A stretch of DNA of 45,530 nucleotides, from contig CASFQC010000020.1 in assembly GCA_949296415.1 (NCBI GenBank), positions 1-45,530 on the forward strand. The letters run 5' to 3'. Shown here in pieces: positions 40,964-45,530 of the stretch. Made by a program: the position numbers and the translations under genes. Origin of the DNA: an uncultured Bacteroides sp. (GTDB lineage Bacteria; Bacteroidota; Bacteroidia; Bacteroidales; Bacteroidaceae). How positions within the stretch are numbered: position 1 is the first letter of the stretch; each line of letters opens with the position of its first letter. Under the pieces are notes generated by a model. The model was not told where the DNA came from. It was given only the letters and a program-made list of their open reading frames with translations, and did no database searches.

Positions 40964-40971
40964 CAAAATTA
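40964..40971 (-). promoter_or_regulatory. Possible -7 element of the TPR-AraC regulator
   Basis: TAATTTTG on the minus strand (40971-40964), 20 nt before the start codon. No clear -33 TTTG. Low support. Confidence 0.35.
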
Positions 40972-41097
40972 ATGCAATTTTGGCTTGAGGCGGAGAAATC
41001 CGTCTTTCTTATTCTATTATTTTCTGTAGAAATAAGCCTCGCAGTTGTTTCCCGTAGAACTTTCTGCGATGTCCGCAGCACAATGCGTGGGATGATT

Positions 41098-41137
41098 AAT
41101 AAAAAAAAGATGCCCGGATTCGTATCCGGGCATCTTT
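41098..41137 (-). terminator. Terminator of rpsA
   Basis: A perfect 14-bp stem (41106-41119 with 41124-41137) with a tcgt loop; on the minus strand it is followed by a T-run (from the A-tract at 41099-41108, partly within the stem). It lies about 28 nt beyond the rpsA stop. Confidence 0.9.
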
Positions 41138-41165
41138 AGGTCTGAAGTTATTTGATCACAGGGGA

Positions 41166-42912
41166 TTAAGAATTTTCCTGTTCCATCTTAGCCTTCAAAG
41201 CAGCGAGAGCGTCGATGTCGCCAAGGCTGGTGGATGCAGCCTGGTTCTGAATGGCCGGCGTGGCTTCTTCCTTCTTGTTGGCTTTGCGGGAGGCCTTCTT
41301 CTCAGCCTTAGCCTCTGCACGGTGAGCATCTTCGAACGTGCGGCTGTGGGAGAGGATGATGCGCTTGCTGTCTTTGTTGAACTCGATAACCTTGAAGGGC
41401 AGCTTCTCGTTTAGAGCGGCGTGGCTGCCGTCTTCCTTCACAAGATGCTTAGGCGTAGCGAAGCCTTCCACACCGTATTCAAGCTGTACAACGGCACCCT
41501 TCTCCAACATCTGGACGATAGTACCCTCGTGTACGCTGCCTTCAGTGAAGATGGTCTCGAATACATCCCAAGGGTTCTCCTCCAGCTGCTTGTGGCCGAG
41601 GCTCAGGCGGCGGTTGTCCTTGTCAATTTCAAGCACAACGACTTCGAGGTCGGCACCGATCTGGGTAAATTCGGACGGATGCTTGATCTTTTTCGTCCAA
41701 GACAGATCGGAGATGTGTACCAAACCGTCTACGCCCTCTTCCAGTTCTACGAATACGCCGAAGTTCGTGAAGTTGCGGACTTTTGCGTGATGCTTCGAGC
41801 CAACGGGGTATTTTACTTCAATATCCTTCCAGGGGTCTTCCTTGAGCTGCTTGATGCCGAGCGACATCTTTCTCTCAGTGCGGTCGAGCGTAAGGATTAC
41901 GGCTTCAACTTCGTCGCCGACTTTCAGGAACTCCTGTGCGGAGCGCAGGTGTTGGCTCCAGCTCATTTCGCTGACGTGAATCAGGCCTTCAACGCCCGGG
42001 GCGATTTCAACGAATGCACCGTAGTCGGCCATGACTACCACTTTGCCTTTGACTTTGTCGCCTACCTTAAGGTTCGGGTCAAGCGCATCCCAAGGATGCG
42101 GAGTCAGCTGTTTCAGACCAAGAGCTATACGCTTCTTCTCTTCATCGAAGTCGAGGATAACGACATTCAACTTCTGGTCCAGCTCAACGATCTCGTGCGG
42201 ATCGTTCACGCGGCCCCAGCTCAGGTCGGTAATGTGAATCAGACCGTCTACGCCGCCCAAGTCGATGAATACACCATACGGAGTGATGTTCTTGACGGTG
42301 CCTTCGAGCACTTGGCCTTTCTCGAGCTTGGAAATGATTTCCTGCTTCTGGGCTTCGAGCTCGGCTTCGATCAGAGACAATCTGGAACTCCATAGTCTTT
42401 CCGACGAAGACGTCGTAGTCGCGGATAGGCTTCACGTCGATCTGCGAACCGGGCAAGAAGGCTTCGATGCCGAATACATCGACAATCATGCCACCCTTCG
42501 TGCGGCACTTGATATAGCCCTTGATGACTTCCTTGTTCTCGAGAGCCTGGTTGACTCTCTCCCAGGACTTGCTGGCTCTGGCTTTTTTATGGGAAAGGAC
42601 AAGCTGTCCCTTTTTGTCCTCTTGGTTTTCAATGTAGACCTCGACCATATCGCCCACCTTTAGGTCCGGATTGTAGCGGAACTCGTTGGCGGGGATAATG
42701 CCGTTGCTCTTCGCGCCTATGTCTACGATGACTTCGCGCTTGTCAATGGAAATGACTTTGCCTTCCACGACTTCGTTCTCGTGAACGTGGCCCAGCGTCT
42801 TGTCATAGATGCTCTCGAGCTCGTTCTTGCTCTGAAGATTCTCGGCTGTGCCGTTCTCAAACGCGTTCCAGTCGAAATCGGACAAGGGAGCGATGTTCTT
42901 TAAATTCTCCAT
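41166..42912 (-). pseudogene. rpsA: 30S ribosomal protein S1, interrupted by a frameshift deletion
   Basis: An S1 protein of Bacteroides type with six S1/OB domains, but in two frames. The start at 42912 (MENLKNIAPLSDFDWNAFEN) runs through domain 1 and most of domain 2 to GKTMEF, then shifts. The other frame resumes at LIEAELEAQKQEIISKLE and continues through domains 3-6 to 41166. The usual ~18 residues between (…VVVSHKA in other Bacteroides) are replaced by 10 nt (42375-42384), a net loss of 44 nt. Restoring 44 nt gives 597 codons including the stop, the expected length. S1 is essential for translation initiation, so an assembly error or mixed strains is the likeliest cause; a real truncation would be remarkable. 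Confidence 0.85.
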
Positions 42913-42974
42913 TAAGTTGTTGAAATGATTAAGTTATTAAACGGTTGGACTTTATGTTGGTTGAAAAGACGGCG

Positions 42975-43004
42975 CAAAGATACGCTATTTTTTTCAACCG
43001 GCAA
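42975..43004 (-). promoter_or_regulatory. Promoter of rpsA
   Basis: On the minus strand TTG (43004-43002), 19 nt, then TATCTTTG (42982-42975). It gives a leader of about 55 nt before the rpsA ATG. Confidence 0.75.
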
Positions 43005-43041
43005 GATTTGACGGGTTTTTATTCGTATAAAATCAGAAATA

Positions 43042-43794
43042 TCAGCAGTCTATCGTTTCTCCCTCGTGGCTGATGCGCCAAAAGGGAATGTCGCTCATTC
43101 CCGTAATTTCGGCCATCCGCCATGCCGAATGGAATCCGCTCGCTACAAAGTGCATGGGGACGAACAAACCCACGCGGAAGCGTTCGATAAATTGCCGTCC
43201 GCCGCGGGTATAGCCGTTGCCGATGCGGGCGTCCACGGGAAACATGGCAATATCGAAATGGTCTGTCACCTTCCGGATGTCTTTCAGTTCGCCTAAGTAG
43301 CGTTTTTCTTCTCTGTCGGGATGAATTTCTGTCCCGAACTCCGGGCTATACGCTGTGCCGCCTGCATAGTCGTCGGTCAGGAAGCGGGCGTACCAATTGT
43401 TCAGATCGCCGGCGTGGAAGATAAGTTTTCCCTCGGTTTCCACTATCCATGAAACCCCACTGTCTGTGCTTCCTGTAGCTGTGACGCGGAGAAACGGGTC
43501 GTGCCAGGTTCCGCTTTTTGCTATCCATACGTCGGCCTCCCATTTCCCTGCCCGTCTGTGCCTTAGAATGTCTTTGGACAGTATGTAGGTAATGTCCTGT
43601 TTGACTGAGCGCCAGGACAGGATGTCGCGGTTGAAGTGGTCTTCGTGGAAATGGCTGGACAATACGTACAGCGGCTTTTCCGTGCGCAGCAGGCTGGGGA
43701 CAACGCCTGCCGGATCCTGCCAGAAGTCAAACACGATGACGCATCGATCCGTCTCGAGGATAAAGCAACTGTGAAAAACGTAAGTCAGTTTCAT
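43042..43794 (-). CDS. Metallo-beta-lactamase-fold hydrolase (UlaG/RNase Z-like type)
   Basis: The start MKLTYVFHSCFILET at 43794 is preferred over 43821, since the fold begins at once with this strand. A 250-residue cytoplasmic protein. The metal motif HFHEDHF (S-S-H-F-H-E-D-H) is intact; FHAGDLNNW supplies the later Asp, and FVPMHFVASG the last His. In this subgroup (H-S-C-F start) proteins are annotated as general MBL hydrolases with unknown substrates. It stands alone between rpsA and a lipoprotein gene. Confidence 0.85.
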   Translation of the reverse strand: MKLTYVFHSCFILETDRCVIVFDFWQDPAGVVPSLLRTEKPLYVLSSHFHEDHFNRDILSWRSVKQDITYILSKDILRHRRAGKWEADVWIAKSGTWHDPFLRVTATGSTDSGVSWIVETEGKLIFHAGDLNNWYARFLTDDYAGGTAYSPEFGTEIHPDREEKRYLGELKDIRKVTDHFDIAMFPVDARIGNGYTRGGRQFIERFRVGLFVPMHFVASGFHSAWRMAEITGMSDIPFWRISHEGETIDC

Positions 43795-43959
43795 TTTGAG
43801 CAGTCGCGCTTCCGTGAGCATCGGCTGGCGCAGGCGTTACGGGAGGACGACTCCCGGTTTGGCAGTTTGGCGATGGGGGCGGAAGGCAGCCGGTGGTGAG
43901 AACGGCCGGTTCGCCGAACGCTTAGCCGGTTGGACAATAGGTCAGGCACGTCGCCGCGT

Positions 43960-44466
43960 TCAGCGCTTGTATTCGTACATTTTTCCGCTTTTGCCCACGG
44001 CGCGGAACACGGTGTCGTTCAGTTCGCGGATTTCCACCCAGTCGCGATTGCCCCCTTCTTCCAGAATCAGATGCCCGTTATAGATGGAGTAATGCGTGGT
44101 GAATTTGTTCAGCTGAGAGAGGTTGATGAGCACGCCTATAGCTTCTTCGCCGTCGCGCGTAGTCAGGGCGTACTGCGCGCTGTCCTCCCTGTCTCCGTAG
44201 ATTTTGCCGTAGGGATCCGCCTCGTCCGTGGCTGTCAGCGCTAAGTCGTACTCTTCGCCGTCCTTGGTAATCAGCGTGAAGGCACTCTGTCCAAATCCAT
44301 CAGAATATCCGTAAATCGTGGAGTCCGGGTCGCTCCAATTCGGGACGGTATTTATAATTGCCGTATCGGTTCCCGCGGCGGCAGAGGGGGACGCATCCTT
44401 TTTCCCCTGGCTACCGCCACATCCCATAAGCATCAGTGCGATGCAGCCATACCAAAGCGTTTTCAT
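43960..44466 (-). CDS. Small hypothetical lipoprotein
   Basis: A 168-residue protein. The signal MKTLWYGCIALMLMGCGGS has a lipobox (LMGC). A Ser/Ala-rich spacer is followed by a compact beta-rich domain (IYGYSDGFGQSAFTLITKDG; YALTTRDGEEAIGVLINLS; YSIYNGHLILEEGGNRDWVE) ending near MYEYKR. No catalytic residues or known family are evident. It is a likely envelope protein. The flanking gaps of about 165-175 bp suggest separate transcription. Confidence 0.75.
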   Translation of the reverse strand: MKTLWYGCIALMLMGCGGSQGKKDASPSAAAGTDTAIINTVPNWSDPDSTIYGYSDGFGQSAFTLITKDGEEYDLALTATDEADPYGKIYGDREDSAQYALTTRDGEEAIGVLINLSQLNKFTTHYSIYNGHLILEEGGNRDWVEIRELNDTVFRAVGKSGKMYEYKR

Positions 44467-44601
44467 GATTTTCCAGTCTTTGTCGGTGCCGGTCGGGGCA
44501 GTTGGTTGCTATTGCCGGTGGCCGTTTCTCCGGCGCTAAATTACGCATTTATTTACAGATGACGGTAAAATCGGCGAACTATTAATAAAATAAGTTGTCC
44601 C

Positions 44602-44633
44602 GGACCGGCAATCTGTGGGACAAATACCGGTCC
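44602..44633 (-). terminator. Inverted repeat after the last gene
   Basis: ggaccgg (44602-44608) and ccggtcc (44627-44633), 18 nt apart, directly after the stop of the MBL gene at 44641; the DNA beyond is AT-rich (ttattttatt on the minus strand) but has no T-run of six or more. Probable weak terminator. Confidence 0.45.
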
Positions 44634-44640
44634 GACGGGC

Positions 44641-45459
44641 CTAAATGACCATCTGGTCTCCGCAACTCAGGTAGGAAATGGCATCGCCCAACAGCGCTTT
44701 CAGCCTGGCATATTGTGGAAGGCCGGTGCAGTGCATGGTGACGTAGCGGCATGACTCGTGAGCGGCCAATCTTCCGGCTAAGGCCCGGATGTGTTCCGCT
44801 TCCTCAGCCTCGGTCAGACCGCTTTTGATCAGGTGCATGCCGGCGAATACGTGTGTTGGCGGCTGTCCTGCCGCTTGTGTTGCGGCCGCTATGATATTTT
44901 CTATCCCGCTGTGTGCGCATCCGGCAAAAAGCACGGTCTTTTCACCTTCTATGATGAGCAGGCTTTGCTCGTGGCGGAAGTCGTCGTGTACGTTGCGCGC
45001 AGGGCCGAAGAGCCAGCGGTTGCCGGGCGGAGCCGGGCTGTCTCTGCGTACGTCGTTGAAAAGCAGCATTCCCGTGCCGATGCGGGTTGTTCCCTCGCAG
45101 TATACCACACGGCCGCTTTTCTCCAGCTTGGGGGCGAGGCCGATGTAAGCCAGGGCCTGTCCCCGCAGGGAATAGTGCGGTTCGAAGGCGTAGCGGTTAA
45201 CGTAGACCGTGGCCGTGTTGTTGACGCGCAGGAAGTGGGCCAGTCCTCCGCCGTGGTCATAATGGCCGTGCGACACGACGGCCAGCTCCACTTTGGACAA
45301 ATCCACGCCCAGTCTCTCTGCGTTTTCTGCAAACAGCCGGCCCTGCCCCATGTCGAAAAGTATTTGCCGCACGTCGTCCGTCCGGATGTGCAGGCTCAGG
45401 CCATGTTCGGCCGGCAGCCCCGTCCGGCTGGTGTTTTCTGAGAGTGAGGTGATGGTCAT
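44641..45459 (-). CDS. Metallo-beta-lactamase-fold protein
   Basis: The start MTITSLSENTSR at 45459 fits the family N-terminus; an in-frame ATG at 45492 would add 11 residues. A 272-residue protein. The metal motif is HGHYDHGG (V-S-H-G-H-Y-D-H), with later ligands in FAGCAHSGIENI and TMHCTG. Members of this group (often linked with 7,8-dihydropterin synthesis or annotated as MBL-fold metallohydrolases) act on small cytoplasmic substrates; the substrate here is unknown. It is unrelated in detail to the MBL protein at 43042. Confidence 0.85.
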   Translation of the reverse strand: MTITSLSENTSRTGLPAEHGLSLHIRTDDVRQILFDMGQGRLFAENAERLGVDLSKVELAVVSHGHYDHGGGLAHFLRVNNTATVYVNRYAFEPHYSLRGQALAYIGLAPKLEKSGRVVYCEGTTRIGTGMLLFNDVRRDSPAPPGNRWLFGPARNVHDDFRHEQSLLIIEGEKTVLFAGCAHSGIENIIAAATQAAGQPPTHVFAGMHLIKSGLTEAEEAEHIRALAGRLAAHESCRYVTMHCTGLPQYARLKALLGDAISYLSCGDQMVI

Positions 45460-45530
45460 TCCTTCGATGGTCTGGGCCGGCTCAGCCAGCATTGTGCTTC
45501 GTGCGAACAGACGACGCCGACCGCCTGAAG

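Noticed and set aside
41421-42395. A 324-codon plus-strand frame across rpsA
   Set aside because: Antisense to six recognisable S1 domains; no domain or promoter of its own.

Overview
This window comes from a Bacteroidales genome, most likely Bacteroides, Phocaeicola or a close relative. The signs are promoters of the TTG-N19/20-TAnnTTTG type, the RprX/RprY two-component pair, a second EF-G with altered GTPase motifs, a fimbrillin/Mfa2/OmpA cluster, and a six-domain ribosomal protein S1 of Bacteroides type. I see no insertion sequence, prophage, conjugative module or CRISPR array. The non-coding DNA is instead full of short palindromic repeats.

Layout. 1-4.8 kb: the end of a lipoprotein gene, a small membrane protein, two related 85-bp units, a 198-bp inverted-repeat element, a higBA toxin-antitoxin pair, two paralogous hypothetical genes, a dense block of palindromic repeats, and a lipoprotein/membrane protein pair. 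4.8-10 kb (minus strand): rprX-rprY, then an HU protein, a membrane-anchored HU-LysM protein and a four-helix membrane protein with a C-terminal HTH. 10.2-12.4 kb: the EF-G paralogue with a terminator-like hairpin in its leader. 13-19.4 kb (plus strand): a second 198-bp element, a GH43-GH35 fusion enzyme, mtaB and a family 2 glycosyltransferase. 19.5-23.4 kb: tRNA-Arg, two repeat copies, an unusual transcription unit of very small ORFs ending in a strong terminator, a beta-helix secreted protein, then SRP RNA and tRNA-Thr only 3 nt apart. 23.6-31.4 kb: pepD, a frameshifted lipoprotein, an LptD-like protein, an HD-domain protein, a GT39-type glycosyltransferase and a divergent GtrA protein. 31.6-41 kb: a fimbrial operon (OmpA porin, Mfa2-like anchor, three fimbrillin-like lipoproteins, one with GLUG repeats) downstream of a TPR/membrane/AraC regulator. 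41-45.5 kb: rpsA carrying a net 44-nt deletion and frameshift, two metallo-beta-lactamase-fold proteins and a small lipoprotein.

How the parts fit. RprXY with two HU-type proteins and a membrane HTH protein look like an envelope and regulatory neighbourhood. The LptD, GT39, HD and GtrA genes point to outer-membrane glycolipid assembly. The fimbrial operon has its own regulator. The best candidate for something undescribed is 20465-21060: tandem duplicated micro-ORFs sharing a C-terminal WGYS(M/T)LGM motif, followed by a cationic micro-ORF, under one promoter and terminator with no partner gene. Other points worth a check are the broken rpsA (probably an assembly or strain defect), the EF-G paralogue lacking the catalytic histidine, and two inverted-repeat families that share one 16-nt core.

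Limits: domain and family names rest on recognition by eye, without database searches.
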